DNA from: Catonia carolina
Taxonomy: Eukaryota; Arthropoda; Insecta; Hemiptera; Achilidae
NCBI GenBank assembly: GCA_035578175.1
Contig: JAQMRL010000004.1
Location: 42,985,401-43,049,400, forward strand
Reading direction: 5' to 3'
DNA: 64,000 bases
This document shows, in pieces, positions 43,758 to 54,604 of this stretch. How positions within the stretch are numbered: position 1 is the stretch's first letter; every line of letters begins with the position of its first letter. The notes beneath the pieces were generated by a model that was given only the letters and a program-made list of their open reading frames with translations, made no database searches and had not been told where the DNA came from. Made by a program: the position numbers and the translations under genes.

Positions 43758-43938
43758 AGCACAATAGTCAACTTTCAGTCTTTAGCGGATCATTTGATTT
43801 GTTTTCTTCCTTCCCACATCTTCAAATTTTCAGATCTGGCCCTTCTCTGCAAGTCAGTTACTCTATATTGTTGAACTTTTCTGGTTATTTGTGGCAATTA
43901 TATTTTTAGGTTCTTGAGTATTCATCCATCTTCTTGTC
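43758..43938. repeat. 180-bp direct duplication, unit 2
   Basis: The second copy of 42513-42693. Its right edge is fused to family B at the shared string TTGTC, so B lacks its first ~40 bp here. Confidence 0.9.
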
Positions 43939-44813
43939 AATGCAAATAATGAACAATATATCTTAATATTAGTAACAAAACATTAGAAATAAAACAAAAA
44001 AAAAATCATAACCTAATTTTAATCATAAGTGAATGATGCAAAATGAAAACCAACCTTAGTTTGGCTTAATAATACGGAAAATCACTCGTTCACGCTAAAC
44101 TAGGCTGTGTAGAGAAAAATTCTTGGAATAAAAGTTGTAGATCTTTTAATTTCCTATAAATTTTATTATGCATTTTTGGGGTAAAATGCATTACTAAGGC
44201 CGTTATCTTAAAAATTCTTTTTTCTTACTAATTTTCATGAAAAAACACAGTCGCTAATTACCGCAAAACTAAGCATTATACAAAGAAATATTACAAATAA
44301 AAGTTGTAGGATTTTAAATTTCCTACAACGTTGATTATATATATTTTTGCCCTAAAATGTATACTAAGCCCGCAGTCTTAAAAAAAACCCCATTTTTTAC
44401 GAGTACAATCCTCCCCAAGAATTTCAGCAGACATGGCGCCTGGCCTATCTTGTAGAGAATAAAAAATGCAGTAAATGAGGCGATTTAAAAAAAATAGTAG
44501 GAGCGTTTTTGAGATATTTGCAAGAAAGTGAAAAATGACACGAATAAACTACTACTTCCGGTTGACCGATTTTGATGAAAATGTTCGTGTCGGGTCCTCT
44601 AGTGGTATCTAACTTAAGTTTTAAGTTTCAACTTCGTAGGATGTTTCGTTCTTGAGATATTTTGTTCACACACACAGACCAATAGCTGAAAACATGTTTT
44701 TTGGGTTCAGGGGTTCTGAAAACGTGTAAATCCGGTGAATACTCAATTTCTAAAAATCGACATGCAAACAATACTTTCCTCTCTTAAGGCAAGAGAAAGT
44801 AAAAATATATATC
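43938..44813 (+). mobile_element. Family B copy 9
   Basis: From TCAATGCAAATAATGAACAA to CTCTTAAGGCAAGAGAAAGT. Complete apart from the left hairpin. It has only CACACACACAGACC at the microsatellite position. Confidence 0.85.
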
Positions 44814-44819
44814 ATTCTA

Positions 44820-45980
44820 AGAAATGGTGAACGGGTTAAATAATTATTTTAATATAGGAAAATAAAATTAATTGAACACAGCATGGAAGAAGCACGAAAG
44901 CGTGAAGAATTTGGAGGAATCTTAATTTCAAATTGGATAAATTGGCTGCAAAAAATTGATTGTTTAGTAATTCTGGAATGAAAATTGTGTGTTAAGGATT
45001 TGTTAAATTTATTTTCGTTCTCTTAGTTTTTTCTGTTTTCAAAACTTAAATAAAATATTTAAGAAGATAGAATATTTTTTGTGTTTCTTATAGATAAATT
45101 TTTTTTTGTTTTATGAAATAACTGTTGAATGTTGTTCATAGATCAATGCCACCTCGTAGTTTACAGTAATTGCCTGGCAGAATATTTCATTCACAGGCGT
45201 AAATAAAAACAAAATACGCGGGACGTGTTCCAATGAAGAATATTGTAGAAAAGGGGGTGGTTGCAATGTTGAATGGTTAAGGGATGAGATGTAAAGAAAG
45301 GCAGTCAAAGAAGGGGAGGAAAGGGTGATATTGCTATAACTCAAATCGGTGATTTCGTTTTCATTCCACTGTGACTTGAATAACTTTAAGTCCGGAGGAT
45401 AGGGAATGAGGAAAGAGGAAGAACAGGGAGGAAATGATGGAAAGGAGGGTATGTATGTGTAGTGTGATATTTCTCACTTGTTACAAAAAGCTCTCTTACT
45501 CTTATACAACAAATGTGAAGTGGCCCGCTAAAGATTATTTATTGCGCAGAGCAGCTTACTGCTCAACTCTCACACCCTTTGCGGCTGCGGCCGGGAAGGT
45601 CTTAACACGTCCCTTGAGACAGGGCTTCAGGAATATAGGTTAATATTCCTGTTCAACACAGTTACCGTCTACACGTTTTAATTTTCAAGCCAAGATATAA
45701 ACAACTTGTATCAATCCTCGTCCGTCTTTTTTCCGTTTTGTTTATTTCTCTGTTCTTTTTCAACACCTTTTTATCATTCTTCTGTGATTTCTTCTTCATG
45801 TTTATAATTTAATACAGTAAATTTATTATTATTATGAGTAATCTAGTTTACTCTGACATTGCACTGCATCTGAGCTGCGAACGCGCTACTTGCCTTGGAG
45901 GTTTCCATTAAATAAACTAATTCATTAGTTTTCACTGTTATATTATTCTACTTATTTCTTTTTCTAGATATCACTAATAA
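44820..45980. other. Unassigned stretch
   Basis: Purine-rich at 45200-45440. A modestly GC-richer piece at 45520-45620 gives a 69-codon frame with no recognisable domain. No gene supported. Confidence 0.35.
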
Positions 45981-45984
45981 TACT

Positions 45985-46110
45985 TTAATACTTATCGCTA
46001 AGATCTGTTTCAGGTTCTGGGGAAAATAAATAATTAACAAACTTTCGTTAGAATTACAAACAAGTATTTATTACAAACTATAAATTACAAATAATAATCT
46101 TACTTAGTTC
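45985..46110. repeat. Family E repeat, copy 2
   Basis: Partner of 43505-43640. Diverged, same orientation. Confidence 0.45.
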
Positions 46111-46234
46111 TGCTAATAAATTACAATTACTACACTCAAGATACCGAGTCATCGAGAAAAGTTGCATCCATCTTAAAAAATTACAGTTTAAAACTCATCG
46201 TATCTATCAAGGATTAGGCTCAATGGCCTGTTCC

Positions 46235-46700
46235 GGCATTCATCGCTTTTTAGGTCTTCCCAAGCCTTGCTTCCCTCTAGGTTTATATTTCCATGCTGGC
46301 AGAGGAAGCCTGTGAGCTGGCATGCGAATTAAATGGTTCGACCAGTTTCTCTTATATATTCTTAACGTATCCAACCGTGACAGAACATTTAACTCGGCGC
46401 GGATAGCTTCCTTATGTACTTTATCTAACCGGGTACATCCTTTGACTCCCCGCAAAAATCTCTTTTCAGCATTTTTGGATACGAGATTCATTCCTCTGTA
46501 ATGAGACCAATGTTTCACTCCCATATGTTATGAGTGGTACAGCCGTTGCTCTATAAAATTTCATTCGGTTGTCGTTTCTCGTTTTCTTTCCTATTGTCCT
46601 GCGAATAGAATTGCATACAGCGCTGAATTTTGCCAGTTTTAACTCACGTCATCATCTGTGTCATAGGAAATCTTGCATCCCAAATATTTAAAATCTCGAA
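46235..46700 (-). pseudogene. LINE RT C-terminal fragment (AAEMRF lineage)
   Basis: Minus-strand pieces read FKYLGCKISYDTDDDVS (about 46690-46640), then the 94-codon frame MGVKHWSHYRGMNLVSKNAE, KRFLRGVKGCTRLDKVHKEA and IRAELNVLSRLDTLRIYKRN, followed by WSNHLIRM and GRPKKR. This order (YLG, then FLR-VKGCTRLD, then REELN, then W..HL.RM, then GRPRKRW) is the canonical C-terminus of an insect endonuclease/RT LINE. The frame changes between the pieces, so it is inactive. Same lineage as 13180. Confidence 0.8.
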
Positions 46701-46924
46701 TTGTTTTACAGTTCTGTGACCAAGTATATTTTTTTATGAACCGGCTATCTTCCCTTGAATGCCATAATCTTTTATTTTTGCGCCGATATTCTCATGCCAA
46801 ACTCTACGCTAATGTTGTGCAACTTATTGGAGCAATGGCATATTGTGCAATGGCATATTGGAGCCAGTTTAAAAACAACTGGAGATAAAGTCATACTTTT
46901 TATTTGTTGTAAATAGAAAATATT

Positions 46925-47240
46925 AGTTTTTTTTACATACCATAATTGCAGTAGCAATTCGTTGTCCTAAATGATTCACATACCGAATCTTCTTACTATA
47001 GACGTGGTTTTTAACAAAACCCCAGTAGAAAAAATCAAGTGGGGTTGAATCTGGACTCCTCGGAGGCCAAAGCACAAGACCGGCCCTACCGATCCATCGG
47101 TCAGAAAACCTTTTATTGAAGGCGTGGCGCACTGGAAGACTGAAATGAGGAGATGCGCCTCTTGTTGCCAAATTATGTTAATGTTTTTTTCCAATTCAAA
47201 TTTTTTCAACTTTCGGTTCAGTCGTACCAACAAAAAAAAT
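46925..47240 (-). pseudogene. mariner-like (IS630/Tc1 superfamily) transposase C-terminal fragment
   Basis: The minus-strand frame reads PHFSLPVRHAFNKRFSDRWI, GRAGLVLWPPRSPDSTPLDF and FYWGFVKNHVYSKKIRYVNH. The DRWIGRxGPxxWPPRSPDLTPLDFFLWG block is a hallmark of a large insect transposase lineage; the Asp of PLDFF is the last catalytic acid. The second catalytic region (WQQDGAPPHF in the family) is broken: WQQEAHLL lies in another frame. Nothing upstream of this survives. It differs from the mariner at 12341. Confidence 0.8.
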
Positions 47241-47244
47241 TGAG

Positions 47245-47680
47245 TATTTTCTATTTACAACAAAAATGTATGTAGTTTTGAAACTGTATTTTTTTTTAAA
47301 TGGATGCAACGTTCCTCGATGACCCGTACTTATAATAAATCATAAACTATAGTACTCGCCAAGAAAGAAGTCCGCTGTGAAGACTAGTTACCAATTTAAT
47401 AAAAATTCAAACAATTTCATAGAACTTTCTATTTACATCTTAAGTCCATTTCTGTTTTATTTTTTATTAGAAATACAAGATTCTACCATACTTGGCACAA
47501 TACTGTTGTAAAAATATATAGTCCAGTCGAATAATAATTTTCCAATTTTCACGTGGAACCAAAATAAAACTTTTTTAAAATGGCTGCCATTATTAAAACG
47601 GATCATTGGATTTTACTTTTTAAATATTTGCATCATAGAAAAAATTGTGATCTTTAACATACTTTAACCCCGGTTTTTTA
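47245..47680. other. Unassigned AT-rich stretch
   Basis: Nothing recognised. Confidence 0.4.
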
Positions 47681-47683
47681 CGT

Positions 47684-48897
47684 AATCTGGTGTGAAACAC
47701 TGACACAACTTCATCTTGCCAATGAAAATGAGCAACATAACCTAACATTAGTAATAAAACATTAAAATAAACAATAAAAAAATTAATCTCAAAAAAAACA
47801 TAACCCAATTTTAATCATACGTGAATGATACAAAATGAAAATCAATCTTAGTTTGGCCTAATAATACGAAAAATCACTCTTTTACGCTAAACCAGACCCT
47901 TTAGAGAAAAATGCTTTAAATAAAAGTTGTACATCGTTTAATTTCCTATAAATTGATTATATACACTTTTGCCGTAAAATGCATAGGCCTACTAAGGCTG
48001 AAAGCTTAAAAAATCGATTTTTTACACGTTTTGTGAGAAAAAAACAGGAAATCGCTAATTACCGCTAAACTAAGAGTTATACAAACAAATGTTTCAAATG
48101 AAAGTTGTAGGATTTTTAATTCTCTAAAACTTTTATTATATGGATTTTTGCGCTAAAGTGCATATTGAAGTCGAAATCTTAAAAAAACGATTTTTTATGA
48201 GAAAACAACCTCTCAAGAATTTCAGCAGACATAGCACCTACCCTATCTTGTAGAGCGTAATAAATTGAGTACATAAAGCGATTTAAAAAATCGTAGGAGC
48301 CGTTTTATGAGAAAATCGCAAAAAAGTGAAAAATGATACGAAAAATCACTCTTTTACGCTAAACCAGACCCTTTAGAGAAAAATGCATTAAATAAAAGTT
48401 GTACATCGTTTAATTTCCTATAAATTAATTATATACACTTTTGTAGGATTTTTAATTCTCTAAAACTTTTATTATATGTATTTTCGCGCTAAAGTGCATA
48501 TTGAAGTCGAAATTTAAAAAAAAATGATTTTTTATGAGAAAACAACCTCTCAAGAATTTCAGCAGACATAGCACCTACCCTATCTTGTAGAGCATAATAG
48601 ATAAATAATAGATAAATAAATTGAGTAGTCTACATGCTACTTCTTCCGGTTAACCGATTTTGATGAAAATGTTCGTGTCGGTATCTAACTTAAGTTTAAA
48701 GTTTCAGCTTCATACGATATTCCGTTCTTGAGATATTCTGTACACACACACACACACACAGACTCATCGCTGAAACCATGTTTTTTGGGTACAGGGGTCT
48801 GAAAATGTATAGATGCGGTGAAAACTCGATTTCGAAAAATCGACATGAAAACAATACTTTCCGTCCTTAGTATTTATATAGGCAAGAGAAAGTAAAA
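47684..48897 (+). mobile_element. Family B copy 10, with extra internal repeat unit
   Basis: Full-length from TCTGGTGTGAAACACTGACA to TATAGGCAAGAGAAAGTAAA. It is longer than the others because the internal part is duplicated: ACGAAAAATCACTCTTTTAC occurs at 47867 and 48338, and CCTCTCAAGAATTTCAGCAG at about 48210 and 48547. Confidence 0.85.
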
Positions 48898-48899
48898 AT

Positions 48900-49380
48900 A
48901 CAGTCTTTCTATCTGTTTCTAGAAAGTAAACAAATTAGAATTGAATAAAGGGTTACAGCACCATTATAAAAGAGCTAATTTATCTAAATAGATACACCGA
49001 TCCATATCTTACATGCAGTTCAGGGAAATCATGAAAAAATATGTCCAATCTAATCACCTTACGCAGAATTTTTCTAATCAAGTTTACATTAACGATTATA
49101 TTTCCAGTTTTCGAGAACGTTTATAATTCACCATGTTTTAAAGTGTGATATTTAATATAATAAGGTTCGGAAAAGTAAATATCAAAATAAACGTTTTCTT
49201 TTTTCGTGAAATAATGACGTTACGATTGCAAGTCGGAGGGCTGCTATATTTAATTAAGAGTAAGTCTTTTATTTTGAAATCGGTCGTTGGTAAGGACAAA
49301 TAGAGAACATAAGTACCTCTGGCAATACTAACACAATTAATCGGTTTTTCACAACATTTATCTTTTTCATTTCATTGATT
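48900..49380. other. Unassigned stretch
   Basis: AT-rich. No recognisable content. Confidence 0.4.
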
Positions 49381-49386
49381 TTTTTT

Positions 49387-49647
49387 GTACTTATTAGTAC
49401 CGTAAACGTGTATTCTGTACGTGTTTTAAAGTGAATTCACTGGAATCTATATTTTCAGCTTTTCTTTTACTTCCGTATGAAATTAAATGAGGTAATAATT
49501 TACGCTGGAAAATCGTTCATAAGTTTTTCTTTTTACAATTTATTGTTTTATGAGAGGTGACTTTAAGGGGATCGTAATTTCCTTTCGTAACTAATAGTAA
49601 CATTTGACCCGTTTTTTCAGCAGCCAATATGATATTGTCTTAAAATT
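49387..49647. repeat. ~250-bp direct repeat, unit 1, flanking family B
   Basis: Matches 50571-50817: TGTACTTATTA, ATGAAATTAAATGAGGTAAT, TTTATGAG(A/G)GGTGAC, GTAACTAATAGTAACATTTG. Unit 2 has small deletions. The B copy lies exactly between the units. Confidence 0.85.
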
Positions 49648-49651
49648 TTTA

Positions 49652-50563
49652 ATTTCACTTGCCTATAATTATATCGAAAGGAAAGTATTATTTTCATATA
49701 CATTTTTCGAAATCGAGTTTTCACTTGATCTACACGTTTTCAGACCTTCTCAACCCAATAAACATGTTTTTAGCGATTGGTGAGTGTGTGTCTGAACAAA
49801 ATATTTCAAGAACGGAACATCGTTCGAAGTTGAAACTTGAAACTTAAGTTAGGTACCACTAGAGGCCCCGACACGAACATTTTCATCAAAATCGGTCAAC
49901 CAGAAGTAGTAGTTTATTTGTGTCATTTTTTACACGCGCTCTTACGATTTTTTTAAAAAATCGCCTCAATTACTACATTTTTAATATTCTACAATCTACA
50001 AGATAGGCTAAGTGCCATGTCTGCTGAAATTCTTAGGGAAGCTGTACTTTCGTTGAAACCAATGGTTTGTAAAGATTACGGCCTTAATACGCATTTTAGC
50101 GCAAAAATACATATAATAAATATTGTGGAGAACTTAAAATACTACAACATTAATTTATTTCAAACATTTCTTTGATTAAGCTTAGTTTGGTAATTAGCGA
50201 TTTTCTTGTTTTTTTTTCACGAAAATGTGTAAAAAATTGATTTTTTTAATATTTCAGCCTTAGTATACATTTTACGATAAAAGTGTATATAATAAAATTT
50301 ATAGAAAATTAACAGATCTATAAATTTTATTGTTAGTATTGTTCTCTACAGATCTTAGTTTAGCGTGAAAGAGTGATTTTTCGTATTATTAAGCCAAACT
50401 GAGGTTGGTTTTCATTTTGAATCATTCACTCATGACCAAAATGAGGTTATGTTTTATGAGATTAATTTTTGTTTATTTTTGATGTTTTGTTACTAATATT
50501 AGGTTATATTGTTCATTATTTGCTTTAGCAAAAGAAAGTCGTGTGAGTGTTTCACACCAGATT
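49652..50563 (-). mobile_element. Family B copy 11
   Basis: Complete reverse copy from TTTCACTTGCCTATAATTAT to GTGTGAGTGTTTCACACCAG, placed between two direct repeats of ~250 bp. Confidence 0.85.
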
Positions 50564-50570
50564 TTTTTTT

Positions 50571-50817
50571 GTACTTATTAATATCGTAAAGTGAATTTAC
50601 TGGAATGTATTTTTTCAACTTTTCTTTTGTTTTCCAGGCTTTTGTATGAAATTAAATGAGGTAATAATTTACGATGGAAGGAAAATCGTTAAGTTTTTCT
50701 TTTTTACAATTTATCGTTTTATGAGGGGTGACATTAAGGGGGTCGTAATTCCTTCTCTTAACTAATATTAACATTTGACCGTTTTTTCTGTAGCCCGTAT
50801 AGTATTGTTTGCAAATT
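50571..50817. repeat. ~250-bp direct repeat, unit 2
   Basis: Partner of 49387-49647, beginning directly at the T-run that follows the left terminus of family B. Confidence 0.85.
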
Positions 50818-50859
50818 TCTGCAATATATATTAGTATCATCCAAGCATACATTACGGGA

Positions 50860-51035
50860 ACGAAGTGAAATTGTCATTTGCAGAGTGGAAAGAAAATGCT
50901 TTCAGAGGACCTGAAATGCTGATAAACACACTTTTCCACTCAGTGAGGATGGAAATGGTAAAACACCTCATTCGTCGTTTTACTTAGTAAAGCCTTTAGA
51001 GGTTCAAACCAGTCTTACAGCTGATGACCTAACCT
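50860..51035 (+). mobile_element. SINE-A copy 9 (3' half)
   Basis: From AGTGAAATTGTCATTTGCAG to CAGTCTTACAGCTGATGACC. The 3' hairpin is decayed (CAGTCTTACAGCTG). Confidence 0.8.
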
Positions 51036-53093
51036 ACATTCTGTAAGCGATAATTAGGAATATCAAAGTATATTTGGGTTTCTCAACCCCTTGCTCCAAA
51101 GGTTAGTAACTATTTCAAAGCAGTATTGTTATACAGTATTATTTCTTTCTTCTCAAATCTAAGTTGTTAACTTAAGAAAATTAACAGTTTGGACGTAACT
51201 TTCTTCACTAGGATTATTTAGTAATCGTTATTTAAAACAACTTTAAAGTTACAGTAATATAAGTAAATAATAAAATACATCAACTTTCTAGCTGAGTTTT
51301 ACATTTTTTTGGTTGCGATAAGAATTTTCCCTACGTCACGTCATCATGTTGACAAATTTGTATTACTTTTGCCTGCCAAAAAAATACTTCTCAAAATTGT
51401 GCGCGCTTGAACAACAAACACCCCTTCTTGGTTTCTGTTACAGACAGGATCGGTGAGCGTAAATTTACGCTAACTCTAAAAGAAAAAAGACGTGAAGTCA
51501 CTCTGGTAAATCTCATGACAAACTCTCCCTCTATATTTTTACTATTTCTATTTGCTAACTTTTTATTTTCTTTCTTCTTGTGTTTTTACTCATTCCTGAA
51601 GTTATAACTTTTATTTAAACTTAAAACAGCTCTTGTTGCTATGTCACGTACTTAATCTATATCAAATGTTTACTGTGTTACCTTGTACTTCGTAAACATT
51701 CATGTTATTAAAATTTAGACAACTATCTGACATATTTTCTGATGTTGAGTTTACATGTTGTTAATATTGTTGGGTCGTAATACGATTGTCAGTACTTATT
51801 AATTATAATGCTATATGACTGCATTTATTTAACGTGTAAATACAATATATGGTAATATATAGTCAAGTACAAAATGGAACAAATTTTACTTGATGTTGAG
51901 AATATACAGAACATTTCAAAGTTGTTGATGTAATTAACTTGCCTTGATGTTTGCTTTACCTTGCCAGCAGTTCTAAAATTTATTTACTTTGTTTTATTAT
52001 GTTGACATTATTAGTATTGTGTTGTGATTATATTATTATTTCTTGAAAAGAGTCAGCGAAATGAGCTGACATTCAACCACTTTCAGTAAGGTTAAAGGAT
52101 TGTAACAGTGTTTACAATAACAATCTGAACATGAATAATTTATCTTAACTTCAATTAAATAATTCCCAGTAATGAAATTGTGATTGGTTCAACCACTCTG
52201 GAACAATCATTATTTTTCAATAAATAGTGAATTGATAAAATGTTTTTTAAAGCTACGTAGGACTACAAAATTTCATTGAAGAAGAAACATCTTATTTCAA
52301 TTTTGTTATGTTGGAGTACTTTACCTGACGTTTCTTCCCTTGATTCTTCTTCTAAGTTTATATTCTTAAAATTTCTTGTATTTTGTAGTATTTTATGTAT
52401 TTATTGTAATTTCTTCTTCTTTAATAAATTTTTAAACTTTTCTAATATTCCTTAATATTTTTATGTAAATTAAATTCTTTCAATTGTATTCAATATTTAT
52501 AATATTTATAAAATTACTAAGGTACGCCTTATACCACTAAGTACGCAAAATTATGCTCTTTATACTTAAATTATATAAGTTCTATCGGCATGTTTGACTT
52601 TTGTTATTTTTGTTTGTTAAAAATTGTCATAAAATTATTTTTATGTGAAATTCGTAAATTATTGATTGTAGAATAAAATCTGTACAGTAGTTTTGAAAAG
52701 AATAGATAAATAAATTTTTTGATCGATAGTTGTAACAATTTCTTTCTTTTTAATTTATAACATCTATACTGTCCTCCATTGACAAAACGCCATTTCATTG
52801 TTTTATAATGGTTTCGATTCTAAATTATTTAATCATATAGGTTTACATACGGTTAATGTCTTTAATTTGGAATATTAATAGTTATAAATTTTATTGAACG
52901 TTCTTTTAAAAAGCACTACTAGTTAATACAATATTTTTTAATTTGATGGTTTGAATACTAAATATTTTTAAAATAGCAAAGTCTTTTTTATTGTTTTTTA
53001 TCTTAAAGATACATTTATGTAAAATTAAATTTCGATTAACAAATAAATACGTAATTTTGATTGAGTATGTTAATTAGAATATTTTTTAATTTT
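51036..53093. other. Unassigned AT-rich stretch
   Basis: Two kilobases with only short featureless frames (66 codons at 51407, 64 at 52604). The right edge is the Jockey target site. Confidence 0.4.
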
Positions 53094-53103
53094 ATTTATT
53101 TGA

Positions 53104-54594
53104 CTACCATCAAGAAAGAGTCCGGGGTACGATTTAATAACGGCGGAGATTCTTCAGAACTTACCATTATGTGGATATACCCTTATAACTCAAATATTCA
53201 ATTCCATCTTCAGAACGACGCACTTCCCGATTCAGTGGAAACTGTCTCACGTCGTCCTATTTCTGAAGCCAAATAAACCACCAAGTACTCCATCTTCGTA
53301 TCGGCCAATACTTACTCCCAACTTTATCCAAATTATTCGAAAAATTATTACTAGCCCGCTTATTGCCGATTTGCAACGAAAATAACATAATACCACACCA
53401 TCAGTTTGGTTTCAGAAGCAGGCACTCAACGATTCATCAGTTACATCGATTGACGGACCAGCTAGCTGTTGCGCTGGAGGAGAAGAAATTTACCACCGCT
53501 GTCTTCCTAGATGTTCAAGCAGCCTTTGACAAAGTTTGGCATCCAGGTCTGTTATATAAATTGAAAAGATTCCTCCCGGATACGTATTATCACGTACTGA
53601 AAAGCTTCCTAGAAGATCGTTTCTTTGTAGTGAGGCAGGGATCATCAGTTTCTGACTACCAAAATATAGGTGCAGGAGTTCCACAAGGTTCTATACTCTC
53701 ACCACTACTGTATACAATTTACACTGCGGACTTACCATCTGATCCAAGAATAACGGTAGCAACATACGCTGACGATACTGCTATCTTGACTTCATCCCAC
53801 GATTTAACGCAGGCCAGTACCAACTTACAACACTTTCTCAACACAATTGAAATTTGGCTGAAAAAGTGGAGATTAAAAATAAACACTAATAAGTCAGTAC
53901 ATATAAGATTCTCATTATATAAAGGAGAAAGTCCTACGGTATTCCTCAACAACGAACCCATTCCACAAAAGAACACAGTAAAATACCTAGGCATCACGAT
54001 GGACAGACGACTAACCTGGCAAACACACATCCACAATACACGACTGACTTTGGATAAAAAAGTAAAACAATTATACCACCTCATAGGACGCCATTCCCGA
54101 TTACCGTTACGTTCAAAATTACTCATTTATAAATCATTCATTCGGCCAATTTGTACTTATGGAATTGAAATCTACGGAACAGCAAAGCCAAGTAATATCA
54201 GAAAACTACAGGCATTTCAATCAAAATTATTACGATTCATCACAAATGCTCCATTCTACATTAACAACAGAATACTACATGACGACCTCAAAATAACACA
54301 CATAAAAGATATGGCATACAACTGCTACAGAAGATTCTTCGGAAAACTTCAAAACCATCAAAATCCATACATCAAAAACTTATCATCTCGTACTCTTCCT
54401 GGAAATCCTCGCCGACGACTTTGCCGTTCATGGAATAGAGACCTGCTCTTATAAGACAATGACTCGTGGCACCTACAAAGATTAGCCACTGGGTCTAATC
54501 TTTGTTATTGTAAATTTTCCTATGTTAAAACCAGCTCATTTGCTTATTGTAAAATTTTACAGTTGCAAATAAATAATTAAAGAGAAAAAAAAAA
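53104..54594 (+). mobile_element. 5'-truncated Jockey LINE insertion with TSD and poly(A)
   Basis: Flanked by ATTTATTTGA at 53094-53103 and 54595-54604. It ends in an A-run (54584-54594) after a 3' UTR with repeated GCCACTGGGTCTAATCTTTG-type sequence and AATAAATAATTAAAG. The 5' end lies inside the RT domain. Confidence 0.9.
53106..54454 (+). pseudogene. Jockey-clade reverse transcriptase, frameshifted
   Basis: The first part (53110-53320) reads RKSPGYDLITAEILQNLPLC, FNSIFRTTHFPIQWKLSHVV and FLKPNKPPSTPSSYRPI, the start of the Jockey RT domain. A one-base shift at about 53310-53340 leads into a 363-codon open frame (53363-54454). That frame has HQFGFRSRHSTIHQL (13-27), FLDVQAAFDKVWH (48-60, catalytic Asp), GVPQGSILSPLLY (105-117), YADDTA (135-140, catalytic DD), KYLGITMD, and the C-terminal QSKLLRFITNAPFY and RRRLCRSWNRDLLL. 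The endonuclease and gag-like ORF1 are absent through 5' truncation. The core motifs are intact, but the shift and the truncation make it inactive. Confidence 0.92.
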
Positions 54595-54604
54595 ATTTAT
54601 TTGA

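Noticed and set aside
53719..54126. 135-codon minus-strand frame
   Set aside because: It is antisense to the Jockey reverse transcriptase, whose motifs are clear on the plus strand.
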